Below are positions 34,176 through 46,794 of a stretch of DNA of 64,000 bases, piece after piece (within the stretch, counting starts at the first letter, position 1; every line of letters starts with the position of its first letter). Both the position numbers and the translations under genes were made by a program. Source of the DNA: Taeniopygia guttata (taxonomy: Eukaryota; Chordata; Aves; Passeriformes; Estrildidae). The notes under the pieces were generated by a model, which made no database searches, was not told where the DNA came from, and was given only the letters and a program-made list of their open reading frames with translations. Location: positions 24,081,501 through 24,145,500 of the forward strand of contig NC_133032.1 of assembly GCF_048771995.1 (NCBI RefSeq), in the 5' to 3' direction.

Positions 34176-37100
34176 ACAAGAAGCAGGACTACAGAAATAT
34201 CTTATAGCATTTTAATAGCAGAATATTCCAACGATTATGAAAAATTGCAATGATGAGGTCACACTTACAAAATGAAAAAACAAATAAACAAAAACCTTCA
34301 AAACTGATTGAACCCTTCAATTACATTCTTTCCCCCATCATAAAAAAATCAACAAGGAAAGGTTAATCCCTTTGTAGCAATAGTGACAGTGGAATTGGCT
34401 GCTACATTTGAAATGGCAATTGCAATGGAATTAAGTCTTGTGGTTTAGAATACTGCAAATTATGTTTGCAGGTCTTTTTTCAGTGAATTTAATAGATGCA
34501 CTTAAGTACATTCATAATCGTAATAAACAAGCAAAGAAAAAAACCCTACAATCTGTCCATAAAGTCAGAATTTAACCACTGAGTCTCACATCTAATTTAA
34601 AATTAAGCTTATACAATTCAACATAACAGCTTTATGTTTGACTGACTTCATTATTGCCAAATTTTGAGTTAGGGCTTTTACTGTAAACAACTTTCTTGTG
34701 ACATTTCTATGGCCTCCAATAATCTGATGGGAAAAAAATGACCTAATTCTGTCTAATATTGTACCTGTGTTTTAGCCCATTATCAAATGAATGAAATATA
34801 CAGTCTTGAATGAAAAAGTTACATCTTTTTCTATGCAGCTGTGACATTTAAGTTCCAGATCTTAATATTCTTTCCAATGCTCACTTAGATAAAATTCTGA
34901 CTTTTGGAAGTTCTTATTTCTCAATCCATTCTTAACACTTTTAGACTTGAAGTCATGGACTTGTCTATTGTTCAGGAGTCTACACTTGGGTGTGATGAAA
35001 ATGTACTTACCAAGCAGAAACCAAGTGTCCAGAGAGTAGAAAAGAGTTAATATTTCATTTTGAAGTCAAAATAACAGCATTGTGCTGTTAAACAGACATT
35101 GTCTCATACTTTTCTCCTTGCTGTCTGTTCCCAAACATGGGATCACCTGTCATGCAGGATCTTGTGCCACTTGGATTGCACAGTGAACCTATTCCATTTG
35201 GTAGCATGGCAAGAAACCACACACACTTTTACTGTGTGGGTATACCCCTGCCAAAAAAAATTTTTAAAAGTGTGAGGTATCATGTGCGAGTTAATTAAAT
35301 TGTTCAGTTCTAGTCCTCTGGTTCAAAGATTTGAGAAAATAGTGAGTTCTGGACACATTCCAATTGGGGCCTGATAAATCTTTGCTTAATTGAGCGTCAA
35401 CCATATGGTCCAGCTCAAAGGTCTGAGGAAAAATGTGCTGCTGCTGCTTAATTTTTAAGCTTTACATTACTGTGCTTGCTGTGGGAGAAACAGCATTTCT
35501 TTTTCTGCCACTTTCTATTCATGTGTCAACCTGGCACATCTCAGAAAACAGCCCTAATACATTAAATGAATATAAGCTTCAGCAAGCTTCTCCAAATCAT
35601 GTACACTTTGAGGTAAATTAAGAGATTTAACAAATGCACAGTAATGGTGTTCTCCAAAACACACAAAGTTGTAATCATGATGGTTTTTAAATAGTTACAT
35701 TGCCTGGAGTATTTTGTTTTTCTCATTATGTCATTCCTGCTTTTGGGGAAGCAATGTTACAGCTTTGTGTGAAAGCAGTAGCTTGATGGCTAAATAGCAT
35801 TCATTATTCATAGGAATATTATGTGGAGATTGTTTTGTTTTTTTTTTGCAGTAAGATATTCTAGAACTCCACTGAAGTTATTCAGGCACCTTTGATAATA
35901 GTAAAGTACCCTAATTAGCCAGCAAGGCTAAGCTAAGTGACCTTTATTGCCTTTTTTTTTTTCCTGCTACATTCAGCTTTTTGCTAGGAAATTAATTCCA
36001 CTCATGCTCATCAAGATGCATTAATTTAGAATTAAGTGTGCTATTCAAATCTAATTAGAACAGACCTTGCAGAGTTTTGAGCCTTTTTTCATATTCACTG
36101 ATAAAAAGCAGGTGCAAATACCCACCTTGCAGAATACTCACCTTGCAGTAATCTGGTCACATAATAGTCTAACTCACATCATCTCCAGTCTCTGCTGTTA
36201 AGTAATGGCATCTTTGTCTCCTGAACCAGAGCCCTTAGAGTGAGGTATATTTTTGTATGTATAGGCCACTCCATAGCTACAGGATTGTTCATAGAATACT
36301 AAAAGCAATCTCAGGAGTCATGTTTTAAGAATCTGTATTTATGATCTGTAGCACACACTCAGACTTCATTAAATCTGGAAGCTGGTGTTTCATACAAGAT
36401 AGCAGGCAGTGGAGAACAGCTCCTGTAGGCTGCAAGTGTGTGATGCTGGCAGTCCATCTGCAGGCAAACTCTCACTCTGGAAATCTGGCTGTCAGTGTAG
36501 CACACAGGTAGAGTGTTATGTCCATACTTTCAGCTTTTCAACATGTAAACCCAAGTTTCATAGTGCACAGTCTTTATTATAAATAAGATTGTAAAATGGA
36601 GTAAAAGCAAAGCCTCAAAAATTGCCTTATAAAACAACTGTTATAGTAAAACACAAAACTAATGCTTACAACTATCAACCAAAATCATCAGCAGGGTGTT
36701 GATATGGCAATATTCTTTGTTCTGTGGATTGTACCACAGGAAGACAGAAAACATTTTGGTTTTTATATAAAACAAAGTAGGCAAAGACACAACTGTAGAA
36801 CATTTGTGCTGCCTACCTCAACTTAGTAATGTTGCTATAAAAACAAACCCACATTCCTCAGTGAGAGGAACACTTCTATGTGGTTTCCGTCCTCCTGGAA
36901 TGATTGCCATGTGATTCCTGCTCTGAAATCACATACCAGCCCAAAACCATGCATGGAATTTAAATGGTTGCCTAATACAGTGATGTGAGCTTAGCTGAAA
37001 ACTGACAGGTATTCCTGAGCTAACTATGCCAGGATAAGAGTGATTTTGATGTGTTCCAACTGCACTCCAGATACCCTAAGCAGTGTGTAATCTGCTTATC

Positions 37101-37749
37101 AGAACATCTAAAACTGTAAATGCTTGTAGAAATCTGTTTTTTCCATACTAAAGTTTGTAGAGAACTTCTGCAGCCATACTCCAGAGAGGTCTTATTCTAC
37201 CTATTATTTCCTATCCTTCGAGGCTGTAATGTTTCAAGGATTCTGTTCTTGGCTCTGCTCTTCCAAAGCACCTTCAGGACTTCATGTTTAGTCTCCAGTA
37301 TGGAGACAACATGAGCAAGAGTTCACATTCAGCAGTATTGAGCAGTGTACACCGCTTCTCTTTTCTACAGCTAATGTAGCCAGACAGACATTTGGGTCGA
37401 AAGCCCAGCAGTTGCCTGTACTGTTCATCACTCTGGGGTTCTTATTTGGGCCTTATTTCTTGTACACTGTCTTTATTTACTCTGTGAACCCAAATACTTG
37501 TTTGTTGTTCTTTTTCAGTGTGGAGAACTCAAATATTGTTACTTTTTCTAATCTTCTTTTCTACTGTCAAGTCTTCTCTGTCATCATACTCTTCTCCTGA
37601 GCAATTTATGAATTTGAATGTGATTTCATGTGATGTTTGCTTGTTGATGTTTGGCTTAACTTGAGGTACATGTCCAAATTTGTCCCTATTCAGTTAAGGA
37701 GTTAAGTTTGTATTTGAATTTAGGTGCATGGTTAATCTAAAGCATATTC
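34176..37749. other. Intergenic, no gene recognised
   Basis: AT-rich, with many TAATTA-type motifs around 35.9-36.1 kb and a short 16-bp duplicated segment at about 36,119-36,150 (CACCTTGCAG twice). The second copy of the dispersed 46-bp block is at 36,248. Nothing else identified. Confidence 0.45.
36248..36303. repeat. Dispersed short repeat, copy B
   Basis: Same block as at 30,697, with a 7-bp TTCATAG insertion relative to that copy before AATACTAAAA. One mismatch in the core (TGTATG against TGCATG). Confidence 0.6.
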
Positions 37750-37852
37750 ATAGCATCTTAGAATGGCCTGGGTTGGAAAGGACTTAAGAGATCTTCTAGT
37801 TCCAACCCCCTGCCATGGACAGGGACACCTTCCACTAAACAAGGTTGCTCAG
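37750..37852 (-). mobile_element. CR1 LINE 3' tail, reverse orientation
   Basis: Reads TTAGAATGGCCTGGGTTGGA, AAGGACTTAAGAGATCTTCT, CCAACCCCCTGCCATGGACA and GGGACACCTTCCACTAAAC: the reverse complement of the CR1 3' end. About 100 bp. Confidence 0.93.
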
Positions 37853-38012
37853 ATTTTGTAGCATGCTAATGTGTGCCATTGTACTTTAGTTTGGAGCCTT
37901 TATTTTTAGGTATTGTTCACATTTCAAGGTGGTCAGGTAGCTTACACTTCATTAAATAAATAGAATAACTTACATATACTTGTGGAATGAATGCTGCCAC
38001 TATTGCAAACTG

Positions 38013-38372
38013 CTAGTTTACCACTGCTGTTTTCTCCATGAGATACCGAGGAAAAAATGCCAGGTGGAAACAACATTGAAGTTTTATTATATCTTGCAGT
38101 AAGAAATAGGTAAAAATATAAAAAACAAATATCTTCGTTTCACTTTGAGCCTGAGCAGGGAGTGAGATTATATTTGAGGCTGTTAGGATTTTGTGGTTAT
38201 CTTCGTAGTTGTGCTGCATATGGTATGGTGACACTTCTACACAGAGATCTGGCTGAATGCTGGCTTTAAAGTTACCATCATTTGTATATTTTGCACTCAC
38301 TGAATTAATATCTTCACTCTCTTGATTTGACAAAGATGTTTGGGAAGCTAAAGCACTATTAATTTTCACCAT
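38013..38372 (-). other. Unassigned minus-strand reading frame, 119 codons
   Basis: The first two thirds are polar and protein-like (NQESEDINSVSAKYTNDG, CVEVSPYHMQHNYEDNHK). The rest turns hydrophobic and looks like intron or UTR read-through; an AATAAA on the minus strand falls inside it. It could be part of an exon of an unrecognised gene. No family recognised, and chance is possible. Confidence 0.2.
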
Positions 38373-41300
38373 TCTGAATTGAACTCTTAGCCAAAATAAT
38401 AGTTACAGCATCTGTACTTTAGATGACTCTCTGGATTCTTAAATATAAACTTATAGTCTTTTCATAAATGGAAAAGGATAGAATGTGTAAGAAAGCTATT
38501 GTGGATGGAAATCATGTAAAGTGTCTATTCTGAATGGGACTATAAGAAGGTTTAGCTGGATTAGGCACAGGCAAAATCTTCTTTGTTGATTCCTCAGGCT
38601 TTCAGAATGGCTTTATTTTTCTGGCATTAATGTTTATTTGTTCTGTGGCAGGATAAATGTGGCTCAAGTGTTTGACAGTTCTCTTTCAGTTCATAATAAA
38701 TTGAGTTTCCATTGCTGATCATGGCTGTTAGTGAAATGTATATTCATGTTACCCTGTCTCATAAAGAGCATTGAAGCTCAAGCATCTCCTGAAGAGAAGC
38801 CTCAATTTACAGTGAGAAGTAAATTATTTCTGCCTGAGCTGCAGGGGCATTTTCAAGCTCCGCTAATTCCACATTCAATCCTATGTGGGATGCAGAAGGA
38901 ATTCATGTCACTAGGGTAACCTGCTGCTTAGTTGCCAAAGAAGTTACTGCTTCCTTCCCATCATTTAAAGAAAATTCATTGGCAGGGCTGCTATCTGCTG
39001 TATTTGCTTACCAAGTGCATTTACATGGCAAGTGTTGCTGGTGTGGTAAGCATTAAGATTCCTAAGGAAATCATTTGAAGATTTTAGTCAAATTATTGAC
39101 TAAATGTGTAATTCAAATAACCATTGTCTAGAGGTCTAAATGAACAGCACCAGATAAATATTCTGAGATTTGAGTCTTAGTGATATTAATAATGTGACAG
39201 CTCTGCACCAACTGCTCGAGCCTTTTCTACTCTCCCTTCACTGGGTAAAGCCAAGAATTGTTCCACTGCTCTCAGTACAGATCTTTAAATTCTCTGGGGT
39301 TCTGATACAGATGTGATCCTCTTTTCAGCCTCAATAATGGCTTGATACCTTCACAGTCTTATGTCATTTCTCTCATGATGTTGGGACTGTTTCCCCACAG
39401 ACTCTACTTACTTGCTTCAGCAAGAATATTGTAAAGAAACAATGCAGTCATCTTCTTCAGTTATGGAAGATTTCTGACTTTACAAAAGCATGATCCATTT
39501 ATATTGCCTCACTAGAGCCTAGTGCAGGCTTTCTCTGCAGGTCCAACTGGCACGTTTATAAGTCAAATAGCAAGATCATGAAAGTGTGTTTTACAAGTGA
39601 CATTTCAGTATTATTTTTTGATGCAGTGTCTATGGGTCTAATCCTATATTACTTGCCTGAGGGTACAGTTCTAAAATTAAATCTCTGCAAGTGCCACCAG
39701 AAACTGACAATTGCTTTTATCATCATGACTTCAACTCCAATTCAGTGATCTTTATGCACATTTCAGTAACTATTTGGAAGCATTAGGAACTGCACCAGAT
39801 TTCATTTCTGTACTCAAGAACTATGCCAATAATTTCATAAATTGCTATTGGTAGGATATTGCTTTAATATTGGAAATTAATATACTTTTCATGAAAAGTT
39901 TAAATGTTTCTAAATCAAAACTCAGCCATGCGTTTCTTTGCTCTCTGTATTAATATTCCTCTAAGTCTAAGGCCAGAAGACCAACCCAGGTAAGTGCTCA
40001 AAGATACCCATGGGAGTTTTGCCAGACTGAGGACTGTAGATTTGAGCTCTAACCAGATTAGCCCAGATGGCCTGGTGCAGTGGGTTCCTTCTCTGTATTC
40101 CAGAGGAGAGGAGAGCTCCTGTGGAGCCCCTCGAGTCTCTGGCTGGATGATTGCCTGCCCTGGCACTGATAGTACCAGATGGCAACAGCTCCTGGGGGCT
40201 CATGGACCAGCTGCAGGTGGCAGGAGCAGCAAACCCCAGGAATGCTTTCCCTCACAGTGCTCTCCCCTCTCTCTGCTCACATTGTAGGGGTGTGTGGCCT
40301 CCCATGGGCTGCACAGCTCCACAGTCACTCAGGGACTCTCTTGTATTACAAAAAACCTGCCAGGGAGCTGCAGATGGCTTTCACTCTCATTAGGTCTTTT
40401 GTGCAGCACAAAAGAGGTGGGACAGGGAATATGTCCTGCAGATTTTGGCACCCAGGGTGATTCTTTCAATTAATGCTTTCACCTGCTGAACAGTAATCTG
40501 TTCAAAAATCTTGTGAAAGATTACATTCCATCTCACCCAAATGTTTTTCTGGTTGGTCCTTTAAGCCTTTTCATATTTGTCTTTTTAATAATCATGGCAA
40601 AGAAGCTTATATTTTGGACATTCAGCTTGGCCCATTGCCTTGTAAAGAGCTGATTAGCCGAGAAAATATGAAATCTTTGTATAATATAGAGGAGTGTTCC
40701 TTGTCTTTTAATACTTCTTGCTGTGGTATAGGCAAGTAACCCCCTCAAAGGGCATGTTTTTCATAGCCTGCTGCTGATCCCATGGTGGTGAATGGTGACC
40801 TTCAGTAATGATTCATCAAGTCCTTTTTATTTCTTCTAAATGATAATAAAATGAAAAAGAAAGCAGATGAGAAATACTGGAATATTGTTTTATTTTCTTT
40901 ATACATGGTTTGCCAAAAGGTTATATTTTGCTTTTTCTGTACTTGTCTCCTTAGTATTTGTGTGAAAGTAATTAACGATGCTAAGAAAAACATATATTTA
41001 TTTTTAATGTTAATGTCTTATGAATTAAATTAGGTGTATGTCCTCTTTTTTTAAGTTACCAATGTCTAAGGTTAGAACAGCTGAAAATGTTGCAAGAGGT
41101 GCATCCTTATGTCAATATGTCATAGCTTCTTGTCATATACAGGATATTAAGGACCTTAATTAGAAATTTTGCATGTCTAATTTATCATTAGAGTAAAAGG
41201 TTTCCACAGTTGATAGCCTTTTGCATTTTCATAACTAAATAATTTTTGAGGATGACTGAAAATTGTTTTTTTCTTCAGTGAAACTTTTACCAAGGAGATA

Positions 41301-42975
41301 ACAAAACATTTTTTGGAAGCTTTCATATTCTAGTACGACTTCAGCTATTTTTATGTCTTAATCTCCAGGTTTCCAACTTTCACCAATAGTAGCTTTGCCT
41401 CAAATGCATTGAAACTTAACTTTGAAAAGATTTGTCAGTCTGGAAAGGTACTGCCCTGAGTTGTGCACTGCCCATCCCTGTTACAGAATGTTAGAGAAGG
41501 CAATAGGAGTTTCTGGTTATATCACATGAAATTTTTGGCAAAGAAGAGATAAGAATCACGGAAGGCTGGGTGAGAGCAATAGTTGTTGGAAATAGGAGAA
41601 AAGACATCTGTCTGCTCCAGAAAAGCAGGCTGGTTTTCTGTAGTTTTGAGTCTGGTGAAGGTAAACTACCCATTGCCTCAGTGCACAGCTCTGAAAAGTT
41701 ATCCTCTTGCTTGCTAGTGCAGTGTGTGAGCCCCCATGAAGACTAAAATAGATATTCCTCTGTGGAATGTGTACATTTTCTAGTGTGCACCCCCCTCTAT
41801 TCAGGTGCAGCCAGAGTTACACCTGAGGAGGAAAACAGGAAAGAATCCTAACTCACACCCAAGAAGTGGGAACACTTAATAAAGGACTGTGTATGTAGCA
41901 TCACATATAACATGAGTATGTCAGGAAAGCATGCATAGAAATCAACATGTTTGTAAGCACTGGAAAGCAGTAGTGCTGAATTTCTACAAAAACATTAGAT
42001 TTTACAATTGTGATTGCCATCAGTTATATTTGGGGGAAGTCAAGAGGATTCATAGGAATTAATGTTTTTGCTTAGTGGACAAGAACATTTTCAGTATCCA
42101 TTTTGAGGGAGAGAAGCATGAAAATCCAATGCATTGGATTTATGTACTTTTTAATTTGACAGATGAAAAGTCTTAACTTATGGAAAGTCTTCACTCATGT
42201 TATACAGTCAAAAGGCTTTTACAGTGCAAATCCGCTGAGAATAATTCATTAGCTAAATGTTTTCATCTTCTGGGTTTCTCATCTTAACATCAAAAAGAGT
42301 CATGATAACCAAGAACAAAGCACAAACAATCATAAATGTTATGCAACTCTTGTCACTGCACATATATTTTTTTCCTATTTTCATCTTGTTTCAGAAAGTA
42401 AAATAAGAGTTGCACTAATGGAGCCAAGCCAAGGTACCGCTGAAAAGAGTGTTGTGTCTACAATGTCCAAATAAACACTAACCTGAGCCTTTAATGTAAA
42501 TCCAATCTTTTATTGCAATTGCACATCACAGTAGTACACTCCTCAGTATAAGGAATGAGGGAAAGTTTGTATAAGACTAATCATTTGCACACTGATCATT
42601 TGCACATTAAGCATGTTTAAACTACTTTGGACCAATGTACCAAAAGGTGTGCAAGTCACAGAAAAGAAACCAAAGTTTCAAAGCTTCAGGTAGGTGGAAG
42701 AGTGTCAGTGACTTTTATAGCTTGACCTACTTTGGAATACAGCTGCGTACACTCCTATCTGGAGCAGATCCTCCAGTACAGAAGGGCTAAAGAGCAAATT
42801 CCCTCCTACTGAAGCCCAAGCCCACAGGGCCATGGGCTTCATTACAGAAAGGATTTGGAGCCCAGGACTTTGAGAATACACTATATTTACTTTTTATTTT
42901 GACATGCATTAATTTAATATAGTTGTCATCTGGTTATTCTGAAGAAACGGTGTCTACAGAAACCTGTGTAGTTTC

Positions 42976-42977
<2 letters not shown>

Positions 42978-43011
<34 letters not shown>
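42978..43011. repeat. (TA)n microsatellite, about 17 units
   Basis: Uninterrupted TA dinucleotides following CCCA and ending before AAAGAAAA. Confidence 0.95.
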
Positions 43012-43015
<4 letters not shown>

Positions 43016-43469
43016 AAACAGATGTGGAATGCAAAGTAGCAATGACTGATGTGCTCCTTGGTTGCAGAAAGATTTTATCTTAATATAACTTAGAAAATAA
43101 AGCATGAGGAGTTGTCTCATAATAATAACCATAACCTTGATAGTGTGAGAATATGTCAAATTTTTCCTGCTACTGACATTACCGTGGTTTTGTTGGGCTG
43201 TGATTCTGCAGTGTTTCACATTTCTCTTCCTCTAGATTACTGTGTTTTGTACATATTAATATATTTTAAGTTTTGTCGTTTCCTATGAAAACAATCCTGA
43301 ATTCATTGTGATGGACAAAGCAGAAGTGAAATTGCCGGAAAAGTAGGGAATGTAGAGCTGTCGGCACTGGACTGCTTTGAAATAGACAGGTAATTGGCAC
43401 TGAGGGGACTGTGAAGGCTGGCTCATACTCACGGCTGATGACACCGATAGCCGTCAGTGCAGATAACTG

Positions 43470-44330
43470 CGTGACTTAAAAAAACCCCGGCGTTTCAAAG
43501 CACCACCTCAGCGGCGCTTGCTCGTCAGTAGCGGTAACAATGTAGCAGCCGCAGGAGCCTTTCCCCCGCTCCGCACGGGGATCGCCGCTCATCCGCCCGC
43601 CCCGTTTGCTCATTCCTGGGGGTGCGGACCGGGGCTCGCCGGGCGGGTCTGGGCCGGGGCTCCCCGCAACGCGCCGGGCGCTGCACCGGGGCCTGGGCGG
43701 CATCCCCGCATCCGCCTGCCTTGCGGGCGGCTTTGTTACCGGCTGCCCGCCCCCGGCGCCGCCCGGGCCCGCGGGGCTGCGGCCCCGGCCCGGCCGCCCC
43801 CACCCACGGCCGTGCCCGATCGCGGGGAAGATGCCGGCGCGGAGGCGGGGGCTGGCGGAGGGGCGGGGGGCGCGGCCCCGCCGCTGAGACGGCGCGGGGG
43901 CGGAGGGCGGCGCGGGCGCCCCTGCGCGGGAGGCGCTCGCCCCGCCGTGGGCGCGGAGGGGCCGCCGCCACCGGCGGGAGCCGCGTGCCGCAAGGACGGG
44001 GTGACTCCGGCCGCCGCCCGGCTCCGCAGCGGCAGCGGGAGCCGCCCTCGCCCGGAGCCCGCCGCGGGCGCGGAGCCGCAGTGCGCGCCTCGGCCAGGTG
44101 AGTGGGCGCCGGTGCCCGCGGGAGCCGCCCGCGGGGCTGGGGACGCGGCGGGGCCGGCGCGGGGCTCTCCGCGGGCCGCGGCAGGTGCGGCCCCCGGCCG
44201 CGGCACCCCGGGCTCCGCTCCTCGCCCCAGCGCCCGCCCCGGCATGCGGGAGGCTGGGGCGCCGCGCTGCCGCGGAGCCCCACAGGGTTCCGCTCGGCTT
44301 CATTTAAATCGGTTTTGGGCCATTAAATTA
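43470..44330 (+). promoter_or_regulatory. HECW2: Strong CpG island, presumed HECW2 promoter and first exon
   Basis: About 850 bp of dense CpG sequence inside AT-rich DNA; long frames on both strands come only from base composition. A perfect donor (CCAG before GTGAGT) at 44,098 on the + strand marks the likely end of a non-coding first exon. In vertebrates HECW2 lies beyond GTF3C3 on the same strand and has a non-coding first exon and a very long first intron, which fits the 20 kb that follow without coding sequence. CCDC150, transcribed the other way in human, could share the island. The gene name is inferred from synteny only. Confidence 0.55.
43900..44097 (+). other. HECW2: Candidate non-coding first exon ending at a consensus donor
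   Basis: Only the 3' end (44,097) is supported, by CAG before GTGAGT. The start is unknown and set loosely inside the island. A second, weaker donor-like CAG/GTGCGG lies at about 44,187. Confidence 0.4.
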
Positions 44331-46119
44331 TAGCTGGTTTCCTGCCCGGGGAAGGCGTTCAGCAGTTTGTGTGCCGCGTTTATTTCCTCCGGGCTGTCTC
44401 CCTCCCTTCGCCGGTTAGTGTATTTATTTATGTATAAGGCTGTTCTCCAGATTCTATACAGCACTGTCCGTGGTGGGGAGGAAAGATCACTGCAGTTTTC
44501 AAGCGTGTTGTTTTCAAAACTGGGGGTCTTGACGTGTGTTTCTATTGCTGTATGTACGAAGTACAGCACAATGACAGTATGCATGTGGGAAAAATAGGTT
44601 TATATTCGGGTCCTCACTGTTCTGTGGATTGTTGATGTGGAGATGTTGTTCCTTTCTTAGTATGTTTTTGGTTTTTTCTCTTGAACCTTTCAGTGCACAT
44701 CACTACAAACCAGGGTATTAGAGAAAAATAAAATTCTCTTTTGGCCTATACGATGCCAAAATAAAAGGGAGTGCTATATGTAGTTAGTAATAGAGTTACA
44801 TAATTTATTATCGCTTATTTTGGTCTTGGATATATGTCAGGAACATGGAGAGGGTATTTATAACATTTTTTTCCCTCCTCCCTTTTCTGGGGTGCTATGT
44901 TACAGTCTTTGCACTACACTACATTGCACTAGAATATTTGGAAGAGATTCGGCCCTGAACCATTCCTGTACCCGAAATACTATCAGGGGCCTTACCTTGC
45001 TTCACTTTGTTGATGTTTGAGGCTTCTTTCTGTATGCTCCAGATTTTCTTTTGTAGATTTTTTTTCTGCCCCAGCACTTTTATTATTCTCTTACTTTTTA
45101 AAAAAAGTAAGTCAAACCTCTATAAATATTTCAGTAGTAGTTATTCACAGCGCTAAGGTACAGAAGGAAATCTGTGTCATGGATGAATTTAAAAAACCTT
45201 CTTCCTATATGCAGCTGAGCTGTTTGCTCATGTCTTTGGCTTCTTTGGAAAAAATGTCTTTATAAGATGATAATGTATGGTTGCAGCATCAGGCCATAAG
45301 GCATGATGTCATTATTAGCATATGAAAGGAACAAGCCTAATGTTGCCTTTCAATCAACACTGCTGTTCAGGCTCTAAATTTCAAAAATGTGGTGGTTGCT
45401 TTTGTGTCAGCTGGAGCTACCACAGTGGATGTTAGATGTTAATCCGCATGTGTGTATCTATCTTTCTGTCCTTATTTATATTACCTTAAAATGGGCTCTG
45501 AGATTCTATGGAGCTCATATGGTTGACTGGAAACCACTTTGAAACTTCTGCTTGGTAGTAGTTTAACTTGACAGAATTGTAGTTGAAAAGCCTCCCTTCT
45601 GTCCATCTGTCTTTATAAAAAGAGCCTTCTGGTGATGCCAGAGCAAAGCCATAGTTTGTTAGCACTATGGATTTAGTTTGACCTGGAGCATTTCTCAGCC
45701 TCTGCAAGGACCCTCTGTCTTCCTTAAAGACCTATTGTTTTCTTGCTGTTTGTTTTTAGAGTGAATTTAGCTAATGGTAATTTCTTTTTATTTTATGCTT
45801 CCAGTGTTTTTTCAAACCTGGTAGAATGCACAGTGTTGCACCTTTAAGAAACTCTATGATAGTACAGTGGCTGGCAGCCAGAAACAATATACTGCTTTGT
45901 CAGATTTCCTGAGAAGAAATTGAATGAATTTTGTGTTTTCCTCTTTATAAGATTAAGTAGTAATGTCTAATGGAAAAGAAATTAACTTTTTCCTTTATGT
46001 GCCAACAAGCTTTAAACTGCAGCTAAAGCTTCCATATGCTGCAAAATAAGGGGGATTTCTATGTATGAGACTCAGTCTGCAGATTAAATTCTTGAATAAT
46101 TATGTGTAATTCCGGTTTC

Positions 46120-46141
46120 TTTTTTTTTTTTTTTTTTTTTT
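46120..46141 (-). repeat. T22 run (A22 on the minus strand)
   Basis: 22 uninterrupted T on the + strand. On the minus strand it is an A-run about 150 nt downstream of the stop of the frame at 46,291, in the place of a retrocopy tail. No AATAAA precedes it closely. Confidence 0.9.
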
Positions 46142-46290
46142 AAATCTAACTCAGCATTTTGTTTGTTCAAAAGCTCCTTCAGTAAGACAGTGGCAGAATG
46201 CTTAGGATATTGCATTTACTCCATTGGCTAATGAAGCACCTGTTCGGGTAATGTTACTGAATCACTGAAAACGAGATGTAAATAATGTGC

Positions 46291-46794
46291 TTAAAATTTA
46301 GTAGCATGTTCAAAATCCTTTATTTGAGACTGTATCCAAAATACTGCCCTTTCAATAGAATGGAGTGCTCTGAGTGGCTGAGCCTGATTTTGTTTGATCC
46401 TGCTGTCATTATGCATGGCACTGTGATAACCTTTGTCTTCACGTTGTCCCTTGCTGACCAGAGGGGAAGAGGCTGCAGTGTAGCTGCCACCAGAAGGAAG
46501 TGTATTAATTTCATTGCCAACAGATGGAACAGAATTGACTGTTTCATGTAGAAGTTCTCTAACCTGATAGCAAAGGAGACTACTCTTGCAACCTTGGGAG
46601 CGTGTGTTTAGCACTTTGAAGCTACTTGGTGGTATGTGAGATGTTTCTCTAATTGTATCAGGGTCCTTTGGCATTTCAGAATGATGTGATCTTCTGTTTT
46701 GATATTTGAGCTTAGTATCTGAGAAAAGTTCCTTGTAATTTCCATTGAAATTGAACTCAACTGCATGGTTTATATAGACAATAATGTAGGGCAT
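46291..46794 (-). other. Unassigned 167-codon minus-strand frame, possible retrocopy
   Basis: The longest frame in the AT-rich half that is not caused by base composition, apart from one at 53.7 kb. The product is polar and protein-like: MPYIIVYINHAVEFNFNGNY at the start, ETVNSVPSVGNEINTLPSGG in the middle, IERAVFWIQSQIKDFEHATK near the end. The frame is open a further 12 codons or so upstream of the Met. About 150 nt beyond the stop lies A22 on the same strand, as in a reverse-transcribed mRNA copy, but I found neither a polyadenylation signal nor clear target-site duplications. No domain or parent gene recognised; it is inside the presumed HECW2 intron in antisense. Confidence 0.3.

Larger units (their letters stand above)
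37853..43469. other. Intergenic, no confident gene
   Basis: AT-rich. It holds an unassigned 119-codon minus-strand frame at 38,013-38,372, a moderately GC-rich non-repetitive patch at about 39,970-40,460 and a (TA)n microsatellite at 42,978. No exon of a known gene was recognised. Confidence 0.45.

Noticed and set aside
39915-40460. Overlapping frames of 65-97 codons at a GC-richer patch
   Set aside because: Both strands and several frames are open at once, with no splice context or recognisable protein; probably base composition.
43476-44333. Long overlapping frames (over 250 codons) on both strands in the 44-kb island
   Set aside because: Extreme GC content explains the lack of stops. The composition is only Arg/Ala/Pro/Gly, and there is no domain.
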